In this document: positions 1-7,954 of the stretch, in pieces
How positions within the stretch are numbered: the first letter of the stretch is position 1
Layout of the letters: every line of letters starts with the position of its first letter
Source of the DNA: an uncultured Sutterella sp.
Lineage (GTDB): Bacteria > Pseudomonadota > Gammaproteobacteria > Burkholderiales > Burkholderiaceae_F
Direction: 5' to 3'
Assembly: GCA_900754475.1 (NCBI GenBank)
Contig: CAAECY010000008.1
Span: 1-36,506, forward strand
Length of the DNA: 36,506 bases
Notes under the pieces: generated by a model
Database searches by the model: none
The model's input: only the letters and a program-made list of their open reading frames with translations
Told to the model about the DNA's origin: nothing
Made by a program: the position numbers and the translations under genes

Positions 1-2005
1 CTTCGCGGCGCTTCTTTGCGATCAGCTCCGCGTCGCACTTCGGGCAGAAGTCGTGGCGACCGGAGAGGTACCCGTGCTTCGGGCAGATCGAGAACGTGGG
101 CGTCACGGTGATGTAGGGGAGACGGAAGCGCGTGAGCGCGCGGCGCACGAGGTCGCGGCACGCTTCGGGCGAGGAGAGCGCCTCGTTCATGTAGAGGTGC
201 AGCACCGTGCCGCCCGTGTACTTGCGCTGCAGGTCGTCCTGACGTTCGAGCGCCTCGAAGGGGTCGTCCGTGAAGTTGACGGGAAGCTGCGAGCTGTTCG
301 TGTAGTAGGGGTTCGAGGTCGTACCCGCCTGCAAAATGTCGGGGAAGCGCTTGCGGTCTTCCTTCGCGAAGCGGTAGGTCGTCCCTTCGGCGGGCGTCGC
401 CTCAAGGTTGTACATATGGTCCGTCTCTTCCTGGAAGGCGACGAGCCGCGCACGCACGTGATCGAGAAACTCGAGCGCGAACGCGTGCCCCTTTTCCGTC
501 GTGATGTCTTCGGCATCGTCCGTGTAGTTGCGGATCATTTCGTTGATGCCGTTGACGCCGATCGTCGAGAAGTGATTGCGCAGCGTCCCGAGGTAGCGCT
601 TCGTGTAGGGGAAGAGCCCCTGATCGATGTGGTGCTGGATGACCTTGCGCTTGATTTCAAGGCTCGTCTTCGCCAAATCGAGCAGGTAGTCGAGGCGCGC
701 GTAGAGCCCTTCGCGGTCCCCCTTGAAGAGGTACCCGAGGCGGGCGCAGTTGACGGTCACGACGCCGAGCGACCCGGTCTGTTCGGCCGAACCGAAAAGG
801 CCGTTGCCGCGCTTCAAGAGTTCGCGCAGGTCGAGTTGCAGCCGGCAGCACATCGAGCGGATCATGTTCGGCTTCAATTCCGAATTGATGAAATTCTGGA
901 AGTACGGCAACCCGTAGCGCGCCGTCATGTCGAAGAGGCGCGTCGCGTTTTCGCTCGTCCAATCGAAGTCGGGCGTGATGTTGTAGGTCGGAATCGGGAA
1001 CGTGAAGACGCGCCCCTTCGCGTCGCCCTTTATCATCACTTCGATGTACGCGCGGTTGATCATGTCCATTTCGGCCTGAAGCTCCCCGTACGTGAAGGGC
1101 ATTTCTTCGCCGCCGATGATCGGGCGCTGCGGCTTCAGGTCTTCCGGGCACGTCCAGTCGAAGGTGAGGTTCGTAAAGGGCGTCTGCGTCCCCCAGCGCG
1201 AAGGCACGTTGAGGTTGTAGATCAACTCCTGAATGCACTGAAGGACTTCTTCGTAGGGGAGGTTGTCCTTGCGGATGTAGGGAGCGAGGTACGTGTCGAA
1301 GGACGAAAACGCCTGTGCGCCCGCCCATTCGTTTTGCATCGTGCCGAGGAAGTTGACGATCTGACCCGTCGCGGACGACAAGTGCTTCGGGGGGTTCGCT
1401 TCAACCTTCCCCGCGACGCCGTTCAGGCCCTCCTGAAGGAGCGTGCGCAGGGACCACCCCGCGCAGTAGCCCGAGAGCATGTCGAGGTCGTGGATGTGGA
1501 TGTCGGCCTCGCGGTGCGCGCGACCGACTTCCTGCGGGTAGATGTAACTCAACCAGTAGTTGGCCACGACCTTCCCGGAGACGTTCAGAATGAGGCCCCC
1601 CAAGGAATACCCCTGGTTGGCGTTCGCGTTGACGCGCCAGTCGATCTGATCGAGGTACTCGTTGATGGAACTTTCGACGTTCACCCAGCTCTGCTTGGCG
1701 TTGCGCACCTTGGCGCGGGATTCGCGATAGACGATGTAGGCGCGCAGCGTCGTGAAGCACCCCGCTTCGAAAAGCGCATGCTCGACCGCATCCTGCACCT
1801 CCTCGACGTGAAGCGTCCGGCCGGAGCGCACGTCCCCGAGACGCTTCATCACGATCGTCTCCACGATCTCACGGGCCCGCTCGGCGTCGAACTCCTGCGT
1901 GGCCTTGCCGGCACGCGCCACGGCCGAGACGATTTTTTCCACGTCGAATTCCCGCACGGAGCCGTCCCGCTTCAAAAGGTGCTTCGGTCGAACCGTATTT
2001 TCCAT
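1..2005 (-). CDS. nrdD: Anaerobic (class III) ribonucleoside-triphosphate reductase, N-terminal 668 codons, cut by window edge
   Basis: Reduces ribonucleoside triphosphates to deoxynucleotides without oxygen, using a glycyl radical installed by the NrdG activase. The reading frame is open from an ATG at 2005, preceded by GGGGAG five bases upstream, to the left edge. Residues about 4-95 form an ATP-cone allosteric domain (KRDGSVREFDVEKI...). A catalytic-core signature HIHDLDMLSGYCAGWSLR follows, with the cysteine at residue 181. Near residues 640-665 a CPKHG...CPKC zinc-binding pattern appears. The C-terminal glycyl-radical loop and any nrdG lie beyond the window. The gene implies anaerobic or microaerobic growth. 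Identification is very secure; activity cannot be judged because the radical site is not visible. Confidence 0.95.
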   Translation of the reverse strand, partial: MENTVRPKHLLKRDGSVREFDVEKIVSAVARAGKATQEFDAERAREIVETIVMKRLGDVRSGRTLHVEEVQDAVEHALFEAGCFTTLRAYIVYRESRAKVRNAKQSWVNVESSINEYLDQIDWRVNANANQGYSLGGLILNVSGKVVANYWLSYIYPQEVGRAHREADIHIHDLDMLSGYCAGWSLRTLLQEGLNGVAGKVEANPPKHLSSATGQIVNFLGTMQNEWAGAQAFSSFDTYLAPYIRKDNLPYEEVLQCIQELIYNLNVPSRWGTQTPFTNLTFDWTCPEDLKPQRPIIGGEEMPFTYGELQAEMDMINRAYIEVMIKGDAKGRVFTFPIPTYNITPDFDWTSENATRLFDMTARYGLPYFQNFINSELKPNMIRSMCCRLQLDLRELLKRGNGLFGSAEQTGSLGVVTVNCARLGYLFKGDREGLYARLDYLLDLAKTSLEIKRKVIQHHIDQGLFPYTKRYLGTLRNHFSTIGVNGINEMIRNYTDDAEDITTEKGHAFALEFLDHVRARLVAFQEETDHMYNLEATPAEGTTYRFAKEDRKRFPDILQAGTTSNPYYTNSSQLPVNFTDDPFEALERQDDLQRKYTGGTVLHLYMNEALSSPEACRDLVRRALTRFRLPYITVTPTFSICPKHGYLSGRHDFCPKCDAELIAKKRRE

Positions 2006-2046
2006 TGCGCTCCCCGTCTTCTGAAATTTTCAAGAATCTGCGGTAG

Positions 2047-2062
2047 TTGCTATATATAGTGT
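2047..2062. promoter_or_regulatory. Candidate NrdR box upstream of nrdD
   Basis: The core CTATATATAG at 2050-2059 with flanking TGT closely fits the NrdR operator consensus (ACAC-WATATAT-WGTGT); the right half is a perfect match. It lies 42-57 bases before the nrdD start, where NrdR repressor sites are normally found. A weaker related element, CCACTATAGCAAGTTG, sits at 2113-2128. The centre-to-centre distance of 66 bp is longer than the usual pair spacing, so the second site is doubtful. Confidence 0.45.
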
Positions 2063-2076
2063 TTCATATACAGCCC

Positions 2077-2096
2077 ATCCACCATGAATGGTGGAT
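2077..2096. promoter_or_regulatory. Perfect 9+9 bp inverted repeat in the nrdD leader
   Basis: ATCCACCAT-GA-ATGGTGGAT is an exact inverted repeat with a 2-base centre, lying between the two NrdR-like elements. The centre-to-centre distances are about 32 and 34 bp, close to three helical turns. It could be an operator for an unidentified dimeric regulator or an RNA hairpin in the 5' leader. It is not followed by a T-run on the nrdD strand, so it is unlikely to be a terminator. Confidence 0.5.
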
Positions 2097-2265
2097 TCCA
2101 CCCGCAGGACCTCCACTATAGCAAGTTGCCGTCCGAACCGCGTCCTCCTTTGTGAGGAGGTCGTCCGAGAAGCGCGGGCGCGACGTTGCTCAAAAAAATC
2201 ACACCTCCACAAGATGCGGCAACCGCCGCCGCGCGAGCCCCAAGGCTAGGCGCCGAGGCGCAACC

Positions 2266-2274
2266 TTATCCACA
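2266..2274 (+). promoter_or_regulatory. Consensus DnaA box
   Basis: TTATCCACA is an exact match to the strong DnaA-box consensus. It lies about 260 bp upstream of nrdD. DnaA regulation of ribonucleotide reductase operons is established for E. coli nrdAB, so a regulatory role is plausible. A single 9-mer can occur by chance, and no cluster of boxes or AT-rich unwinding element is seen, so an origin is not supported. Confidence 0.4.
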
Positions 2275-2883
2275 AACCTGGTATTTACCCTAATATCGAT
2301 TCAACGAACTCGGGTTTGCACCAGTCCGCTATATGACCTGTCGTTTTCTCGCATGCGACGCGTGCCTTGCGCTCCCTACACTTCATCCCCGAGTGTTCTC
2401 GCGCGCATGCGTTGCGCGCACCCTTCGACGAAGAGCCCCGAGGGGCTGCCGAAGAAAACGCACCGGAAGAAGCGCATCCGCTCTTTCCCTCGCTTTTCTC
2501 CGGCAAGCATGCGGCCTCGTCGAAACTCCGTCAGCCCGGTGGCCGGAAGGTACCGGGCTCCTTTTTTGCCCGTCGCTTTTTGCCCGAATCGGGCTCGAGC
2601 CCTCTGTCGCGGCCCGAGGCAAACGGCACGGTGCGGCTCGCCCCGTCGGGGTGCACCTCGTCCGTTTCCGTGCGCTCCGCCACGTCGAAGCGGGAAAGTC
2701 GCCGGGGCTCTCGGGCCGCCCGCTTTCGGGCATGCACCCCCTGAAAACCCGAGAATTGGACGCTCTCCTTACGTACTTTTGCGTAAGCTGAATTCACCCC
2801 TGTCGGAAGCACCTTCCCGAGCTGAACGCACCAAATCGGTGCGCGATACCCCGAAAGGGTGCCTTTCCGAGAAAAGACATTCT

Positions 2884-2899
2884 TTTGATACCCATCAAA
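2884..2899. promoter_or_regulatory. Perfect FNR/ANR-type box
   Basis: TTTGATACCCATCAAA contains TTGAT-N4-ATCAA, an exact match to the FNR-family consensus, extended by one further pair on each side. FNR-type regulators act under oxygen limitation, which fits the neighbouring nrdD. The site is about 880 bp from the nrdD start, however, and no clear -10 element is placed at the usual distance on either strand. The controlled transcript is therefore unknown. A CRP-family protein with the same half-site is an alternative. Confidence 0.55.
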
Positions 2900-3408
2900 C
2901 TTTATAAGCAATAGCACTCGGCAACCTCAAACGACGAGGATCGGAACGCTTTGTGACGCTGTGTGACGGGTTGAGGCGCCTTGAGCACGTTGAGGCACGT
3001 CGAGGCACGCGGAGACGTCGTGAAGCGCCGTGCGGACGGCGAAACCCCGTCGAAGACCGCCCGCGGCCCCCCTCCCCGCAGCATCGACTTGGGGGCGCGC
3101 GGAAGGACGGCTGCCGCTTCGCACGCCCGTGAGACCCCTGCGAGGCCCTCCGAGGACGAGCGTGACGCTTTCGGAGGGGAGTCAGGCCCGAGTGCGGACT
3201 TTGGGGGCGGACAGGCGAATACGAAAGCGAAGACGACGGTCGACGCGATCGTCGAGCGAAGAGCGGAGAGAGAAGAGCCGGCGGGAAAAGACCGAACCCA
3301 CGGGCGAAAGGAGAAGCGCAGCGAGAGGCGGGCGCAGGAAAGCGCGGCATGAACGGACCGAGCGGTCGGGACGGCTGGAACGGCCGGGCCGGGACGACGC
3401 GAGAGGCA

Positions 3409-3465
3409 CGCGAAAAAAAGAAAAAGGCTGACGACGGTCCCTTTATCCGTCATCAGCCTTTTCTC
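3409..3465 (-). terminator. Strong rho-independent terminator (minus, possibly bidirectional)
   Basis: A 16-bp stem (3422-3437 with 3447-3462, one G-T pair) with a 9-base loop is followed on the minus strand by TTTTTCTTTTTTTCG. On the plus strand it is followed only by TTTTCTCG. It should end a transcript coming from the right on the minus strand, yet no convincing large gene lies there. The 20-codon ORF at 3576-3638 is the nearest candidate. Confidence 0.8.
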
Positions 3466-3575
3466 GTCGTGCAGCTTCGTTTGTTTTGTCGGAAGCAGGA
3501 CCAACCACAACCGACGTGCGCTTGAGGAGCAACGCATGGAGCTTTCGCGTGCTGCAGGATCCAAGTTACACCCCG

Positions 3576-3638
3576 TCATACGGATGCGCAAATCGTCTTT
3601 TTCGTGAGTTTACGCCTCATTTTCAGTTGTTTACACAC
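3576..3638 (-). CDS. Possible 20-residue basic peptide or leader peptide
   Basis: A GTG codon at 3638 is preceded by a full AAGGAGGT Shine-Dalgarno (GGAGG at 3647-3651) at the ideal 8-base spacing. It opens a 20-codon frame ending in TGA. The product is strongly basic (MCKQLKMRRKLTKKTICASV) with two cysteines and no recognised family. The local base composition is AT-richer than the surroundings, and a strong terminator follows about 115 bases downstream in the same direction. It could be a small protein, a leader peptide, or part of a small RNA. The evidence is the ribosome-binding site and the context only. Confidence 0.3.
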   Translation of the reverse strand: MCKQLKMRRKLTKKTICASV

Positions 3639-3746
3639 TGTTTTTACCTCCTTATAGGTAAGGAAATCCCCAAACCGCCGAACGCGCTTTCGTTTGACGC
3701 CTTCGACCGATCCGATCGGAAAAGGGCGTCCGAACGTCTCCGCGAT

Positions 3747-3762
3747 TACGTATTTATACGTA
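3747..3762. promoter_or_regulatory. 16-bp palindrome TACGTAT-TT-ATACGTA
   Basis: An exact inverted repeat (7+7 bp around TT), 203 bp upstream of the first acyl-CoA synthetase and 40 bp before a second, longer palindrome. The AT-rich centre and regular symmetry suggest a binding site for a dimeric regulator. The regulator is unknown. Confidence 0.4.
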
Positions 3763-3802
3763 CCCACGGCCGACTTCCCGCGTCGACGCCTGCGTACACG
3801 CA

Positions 3803-3820
3803 ATCATCCGTACGGATGAT
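3803..3820. promoter_or_regulatory. Perfect 18-bp palindrome, candidate operator of the acyl-CoA synthetase genes
   Basis: ATCATCCGTACGGATGAT is fully self-complementary over 18 bases with no spacer, an arrangement typical of TetR- or MarR-type operators. It lies about 145 bp before the first acyl-CoA synthetase start. A fatty-acid responsive repressor would fit the neighbouring genes, but that link is inference. Confidence 0.45.
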
Positions 3821-3964
3821 CCCGCGTCCCTTCCATCGGGAATAGGATCGAAGAGCGGGAAGGCCCGTCGCACACCACGCGGTACACTACCCGCCACACG
3901 ATACGAAGCCGGGCACCTCGTGCGCGTACTGCGCGCTTTTGTGCCCCATTCCTCACGAAAATCC

Positions 3965-5812
3965 ATGATCGACGAAGAAAACTACGGCGGCCGTGAGCGC
4001 GTCAAAGCGCTCGACCTCCTCACCACGCTCCCCGAACTGCTCACCCATCATCTCGACAAGCGTCCCGACGATACGGCCTACAAGCAGTGGGATGCCTCGA
4101 CGAAGAGCTGGCGCGACATCTCCTTCAAGGAAACGTTCGACGAAGTGTTGCGTTGGCGTCACGCCTTCGCGGGGCTCGGTCTTGCGCGCGGCGCCCGCGT
4201 GGCGATGCTCCTGCCCAACTGCGTCGACGCCGTCTACTTCGACCAGTCGGCGCTCTCGAACGCGCTTGTTCCCGTGCCGCTGCACGCGATCGACACGCCC
4301 AAGTCCTCGGCCTACATCCTGAACGATTCGGGCGCCGAAGTGCTCGTGACGAACAAGAAACTCAAGTGGAAGGGGATCCGCGAAGCGGCCGAGACGCCGA
4401 ACCTCAAGCTCGTGGTGATCACGGACGACGAGGATGCGGACGACGAAACGGGGCCGATTCCCGTCCTGAGTCTTGCGACGTGGCTCGAGCGCACGCCCCG
4501 CGCGCCGTTGCCCGAAGGGCCCAAGGCGACGGACCTCGCCTGCCTCGTCTATACGTCGGGTACGACCGGGAACCCGAAGGGCGTGATGCTCACGCACCGC
4601 AACATCCTCTCGAACGTGCGCGGCGTTCTGCGCTCGCTCCACCCGGACGAGCACGAAACGTTCCTGTCCTTCCTGCCGCTCTCGCACACGTTCGAGCGTA
4701 CGACCTCCTACTACCTCGCGCTCGGTCTCGGGTACACGACCGCTTTCAACCGCTCGATCGCGACGCTCTCGGAAGACCTGAAGACGATCCGTCCGACCGT
4801 GCTCATGTCGGTACCGCGCGTCTATGAAATGATTTACGGGAAGCTGCGCGACGGGCTTGCGAAAAAGCCCGCATACGTGCGCTACCTCTTCGACTGGGCG
4901 GTCGAGGCGGGGTGGCGTCGTTTCTGCCGTCAAAACGGTCTGCCCGTCGAACCCTCGAGTCGCGCCTGGCTCGACCCCTTCGTCGCGGGTTTCCTCGACC
5001 GCAAGATCGGCAAAACGCTACGCGCCGTCTTCGGCGACCGCATTCACCTCTACATTTCGGGCGGCGCCGCCCTTTCGACCCCCGTCGCGAAGGTCTTCCT
5101 CGCGCTCGGCGTCGACATCTTCCAGGGCTACGGCATGACCGAAACGAGCCCCATCATCGCCGTCAACCGCGAGGGGTCGAACCACCCGAACACCGTCGGG
5201 CCGGCGCTTGAAAACCTCGAAGTCCGACTCGGCGACGGGGGCGAATTGCAGGTGCGCGGTCCCTCCGTCATGCAGGGGTACTGGAACCGCGACGACGCCA
5301 CGCGCGCGATCTTCACCGACGACGGCTGGCTCAAGACGGGCGACGTGGCCGAAATCTACAGCGACGGGCACATCCGCATCACGGGCCGCATCAAGGAAAT
5401 CATCGTCACGTCGACGGGTGAAAAGGTGCCGCCCTCGGACCTCGAAGCCGCGATCGAAACCGACCGCCTCTTCGCGCAGACGATGGTGGTCGGGGACGAC
5501 AAGCCCTACATCGCCGCGCTTGCGGTCGTCAACCCGAACGCCTTCAAGGCTCTGTGCGACGAACTCGGGCTCGACCCCGAAGACGACGCGTCGCTCGACG
5601 CGAAGCCCGTGCGTCAGGCCGCTCTGAAGCGCATCAAGCTCGCCACGTCGGGCTTCCCGAATTACGGCGTGCCGCGTCAGGTGAAGCTCTTGCGCGAGCC
5701 CTGGTCGATCGACAACGGTCTTCTCACCCCGACCCTCAAATTGAAGCGCAACATCATCCGTCAGCGCTACGTCGACGAAATCGACGCGCTGTACGATCTC
5801 GTCGCGAAGTGA
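3965..5812 (+). CDS. Long-chain acyl-CoA synthetase (AMP-binding), first of a tandem pair
   Basis: Activates fatty acids with ATP and CoA through an acyl-adenylate. The 615-residue length and sequence fit the bacterial FACL/FadD15-like group of long-chain acyl-CoA synthetases. The ATP-binding P-loop YTSGTTGNPKG starts near residue 196. GYGMTETSPI and YWNRDDATRAIFTDDGWLKTGD follow. The A8 hinge GRIKEIIVTSTGEK lies near 474-487, and the catalytic lysine sits in LTPTLKLKRN near residue 590. I chose the ATG at 3965 over an in-frame GTG at 3920 because homology-like sequence begins soon after it; its ribosome-binding site is weak. No transmembrane segment is seen. The next gene is a close paralogue 178 bp downstream. 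The acyl chain length used is unknown. Confidence 0.9.
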   Translation: MIDEENYGGRERVKALDLLTTLPELLTHHLDKRPDDTAYKQWDASTKSWRDISFKETFDEVLRWRHAFAGLGLARGARVAMLLPNCVDAVYFDQSALSNALVPVPLHAIDTPKSSAYILNDSGAEVLVTNKKLKWKGIREAAETPNLKLVVITDDEDADDETGPIPVLSLATWLERTPRAPLPEGPKATDLACLVYTSGTTGNPKGVMLTHRNILSNVRGVLRSLHPDEHETFLSFLPLSHTFERTTSYYLALGLGYTTAFNRSIATLSEDLKTIRPTVLMSVPRVYEMIYGKLRDGLAKKPAYVRYLFDWAVEAGWRRFCRQNGLPVEPSSRAWLDPFVAGFLDRKIGKTLRAVFGDRIHLYISGGAALSTPVAKVFLALGVDIFQGYGMTETSPIIAVNREGSNHPNTVGPALENLEVRLGDGGELQVRGPSVMQGYWNRDDATRAIFTDDGWLKTGDVAEIYSDGHIRITGRIKEIIVTSTGEKVPPSDLEAAIETDRLFAQTMVVGDDKPYIAALAVVNPNAFKALCDELGLDPEDDASLDAKPVRQAALKRIKLATSGFPNYGVPRQVKLLREPWSIDNGLLTPTLKLKRNIIRQRYVDEIDALYDLVAK

Positions 5813-5870
5813 TGCGACGAGCGCGATCGACGCGACGGCCGATCCGTCGACCTTCGCGTTAACCCTTAGG

Positions 5871-5899
5871 AAAGCCGGCGTTCGCGCGCCGGCTTTTTC
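5871..5899 (+). terminator. Rho-independent terminator after the first acyl-CoA synthetase
   Basis: AAAGCCGGCG pairs with CGCCGGCTTT around a 6-base loop and is followed by a T-run. It separates the two synthetase genes, so the second probably has its own promoter in 5900-5980. Confidence 0.85.
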
Positions 5900-5990
5900 G
5901 CGACAATATTTCGCTTTCGACGCCCCCCTTCGGGAAGGGCGTCGAATCTCTCGACTTTCCCGCCCGGCCGTACCTCGGAGGAATTCCGCC

Positions 5991-7868
5991 TTGCAACCGT
6001 CCGCTCCCACCGAAGAGAACACGACGAACAAAACGACGTGCGCTCCCAGCCCGCTTGAAACGCTTCACACCATTCCGGAAATGCTCCGTCGCACCGTGGG
6101 AGCCTTCCCCGAGCGCGAAGCCTTCCGTCAGTTCGACTACCAGGAAAACGCCTGGATTTCGACCTCCTGGCACGACTTTTACGAAGGCGTCATGCGCTGG
6201 CGGCGCGCCTTTCACGCGATGGGCCTCAAGGCGGGCGACCGCGTGGCGATGCTGCTTACGAACTCGCTCGACGCCGTGACGTTCGATCAGGCGGCGCTCG
6301 CGAACGCCCTCGTTCCCGTGCCGCTTCATGCGATCGACACGCCGGGGAGTTCCGCCTACATTCTGCGCGACAGCGGGAGTCGCTTTCTCGTGACGACGTC
6401 GTGCGCCCGATGGAACGCCATCCGCGCGACGGGCGAGGCGTTGCCCGATCTCCAAGAAGTGGTCTTCACGAACGAGCTTGTGGACGCCCTTGACGGCACG
6501 ACTCTGCTTTCGGGCGTCGAAGCGTGGCTTGCGCGCGGCAACCGCGTGGCGGACAACGAACTCTGTGCGGGTCCGGCTGCGGACGACCTCGCGGGCTTCG
6601 TTTATACGTCGGGGACGACGGGCCGCCCCAAGGGGGTCATGCTCACGCACCGCAACCTCGTCTCGAACGTGAAGCAGATTTCGAGCGTCTTCACCGTGAC
6701 GGAGAAAGACCTCTTCCTGAGTTTCCTTCCCTTCTCGCACACGTTCGAGCGTACCGTCGCGCACTACGTCTCGGTCGCGCACGGCTCGGCCATGGCGTTC
6801 GCGCGATCGGTCGCGAACATCGAAAACGACCTTACCGACGTGAAGCCCACGCTCATGTGCTCGGTGCCGCGCGTCTACGAACGGATCTATCAGAAGCTGC
6901 AGCTCGACCTCTCGAAGCGTTCCGAAGAAAAACGACGCCTCTTCGACTGGGCGCTTGAAGTGGGCTGGCGGCGCTTCTGCCGCGAGAACGACCTGCCGGT
7001 TATCGAGTCGGAGCGCTCGGGGCTCGACGAGACGGTCGCGAAGATGCTCGACGAGGAAGTGGGCGCCGAAGTGCGCGCGCTCTTCGGGGGGCGCCTTCGC
7101 GCGACCTTTGCGGGCGGCGCTTCGCTCAACTACACGGTCGCGAAATTCTTTTGCGCGATGGGCGTTTCCGTGCAGCAGGTCTACGGCCTCACCGAAACGA
7201 GCCCGATCGTCTCCTTCACGTCCGCGCTCAAGAACCATCCGAACTGCGTGGGGCTCCCCGTCCCCGGTACCGAAGTGCGCATCGGCGAAAACGACGAACT
7301 TCAGGTGCGAGGTCCCCAGGTCATGAAGGGCTACTGGGGCAAGCCCGCCGAAACGCGCGCGGCCTTCACCGAAGACGGCTGGTTCCGCACGGGCGACCAG
7401 GCCGACCTCACGGACGGCGGCCGCGTGCGCATTAAGGGCCGCATCAAGGAAATCATCGTTACGTCGACGGGCGAAAAGATCGCCCCCGTCGACCTCGAAT
7501 TCGCTCTGCAGGAAGATCACCTCTTCGCGCAGGTCTTCGTGCTGGGCGAGAACCGCCCGTTCGTGAGCGCGCTCGTTGTCGTCGAACCCGAACGCTGGCG
7601 CGCACTCTGCGACGAAATGCAGCTCGACCCCGAGGATCCCGCCACGCTCGCGAACCGCGCCATGACGCGCCTTGTGGTAAAGCGCGTGCGCGCCGCAGCC
7701 AAGGACTTCCCCTCCTACGGGATTCCGCGCGCCGTGGCGATTTTGCGCGAGCCCTTCACGGTCGAGGAAGGTCTTTTGACGCCCACGATGAAGCTGCGCC
7801 GCGCCGCGATCGCGAAGCACTACGCGCACGAAATCGACGCGCTCTACGCGGGGCACAAGTCGGCCTGA
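5991..7868 (+). CDS. Long-chain acyl-CoA synthetase (AMP-binding), second of a tandem pair
   Basis: Same activity and family as its upstream neighbour, with extensive identity along the whole length. Shared stretches include HAIDTP.SSAYIL.DSG, SFLP.SHTFERT and GRIKEIIVTSTGEK. The product is 625 residues. The P-loop YTSGTTGRPKG begins near residue 204, and the C-terminal LTPTMKLRR holds the catalytic lysine. The start is a TTG at 5991 with GGAGG nine bases upstream; no ATG lies early enough to preserve the N-terminus. The C-terminal half diverges most from the paralogue around the acyl-pocket region (NDLPVIESERSGLDETVAKML), which may mean a different chain-length preference. That is inference. 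Confidence 0.9.
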   Translation: MQPSAPTEENTTNKTTCAPSPLETLHTIPEMLRRTVGAFPEREAFRQFDYQENAWISTSWHDFYEGVMRWRRAFHAMGLKAGDRVAMLLTNSLDAVTFDQAALANALVPVPLHAIDTPGSSAYILRDSGSRFLVTTSCARWNAIRATGEALPDLQEVVFTNELVDALDGTTLLSGVEAWLARGNRVADNELCAGPAADDLAGFVYTSGTTGRPKGVMLTHRNLVSNVKQISSVFTVTEKDLFLSFLPFSHTFERTVAHYVSVAHGSAMAFARSVANIENDLTDVKPTLMCSVPRVYERIYQKLQLDLSKRSEEKRRLFDWALEVGWRRFCRENDLPVIESERSGLDETVAKMLDEEVGAEVRALFGGRLRATFAGGASLNYTVAKFFCAMGVSVQQVYGLTETSPIVSFTSALKNHPNCVGLPVPGTEVRIGENDELQVRGPQVMKGYWGKPAETRAAFTEDGWFRTGDQADLTDGGRVRIKGRIKEIIVTSTGEKIAPVDLEFALQEDHLFAQVFVLGENRPFVSALVVVEPERWRALCDEMQLDPEDPATLANRAMTRLVVKRVRAAAKDFPSYGIPRAVAILREPFTVEEGLLTPTMKLRRAAIAKHYAHEIDALYAGHKSA

Positions 7869-7918
7869 GTCCGCCCGAAGCGCACCGGAATCGGTCGAAT
7901 TCGGCCTTTTTCCCTCGT

Positions 7919-7954
7919 CCCCCGACGAAAATCTTCGTCGGGGGATATTTTTTT
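7919..7954 (+). terminator. Rho-independent terminator after the second acyl-CoA synthetase
   Basis: CCCCCGACGAA pairs exactly with TTCGTCGGGGG around a 4-base loop, followed by ATATTTTTTTT. A strong stop before the guaB transcription unit. Confidence 0.9.

Larger units (their letters stand above)
2006..3964. other. Long intergenic region without a convincing large gene
   Basis: Nearly 2 kb separate the nrdD start from the acyl-CoA synthetase start. Several ORFs of 60-250 codons exist on both strands. They are Arg/Pro/Ser-rich, overlap one another, lack good ribosome-binding sites and show no recognisable domain, so they look like GC-bias artefacts. Real-looking signals are the NrdR-like, DnaA and FNR-type boxes, an inverted repeat CCTCCT/AGGAGG at 2144-2160, the minus-oriented terminator near 3422-3462, a 20-codon ORF at 3576-3638, and palindromes at 3747-3762 and 3803-3820. 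No tRNA, RNase P RNA, tmRNA or SRP RNA signature was seen. Confidence 0.6.

Noticed and set aside
53..2059. A 668-codon plus-strand frame at the left edge
   Set aside because: It is antisense to nrdD, whose minus frame gives unmistakable ATP-cone, core and zinc motifs.
2266..2274. Chromosomal replication origin suggested by the DnaA box
   Set aside because: Only one consensus box was seen, with no AT-rich unwinding region and no dnaA, dnaN or gidA genes nearby.
2900..3420. CRISPR array or tandem repeat suggested by TTGAGGC-like short repeats near 2968-3010
   Set aside because: Only a few irregular 6-8 base repeats without constant spacing or unique spacers.
2152..3591. Several 70-250 codon ORFs between nrdD and the acyl-CoA synthetase
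   Set aside because: Mutually overlapping, Arg/Pro/Ser-rich, without Shine-Dalgarno sequences or domain patterns; not supportable as genes.
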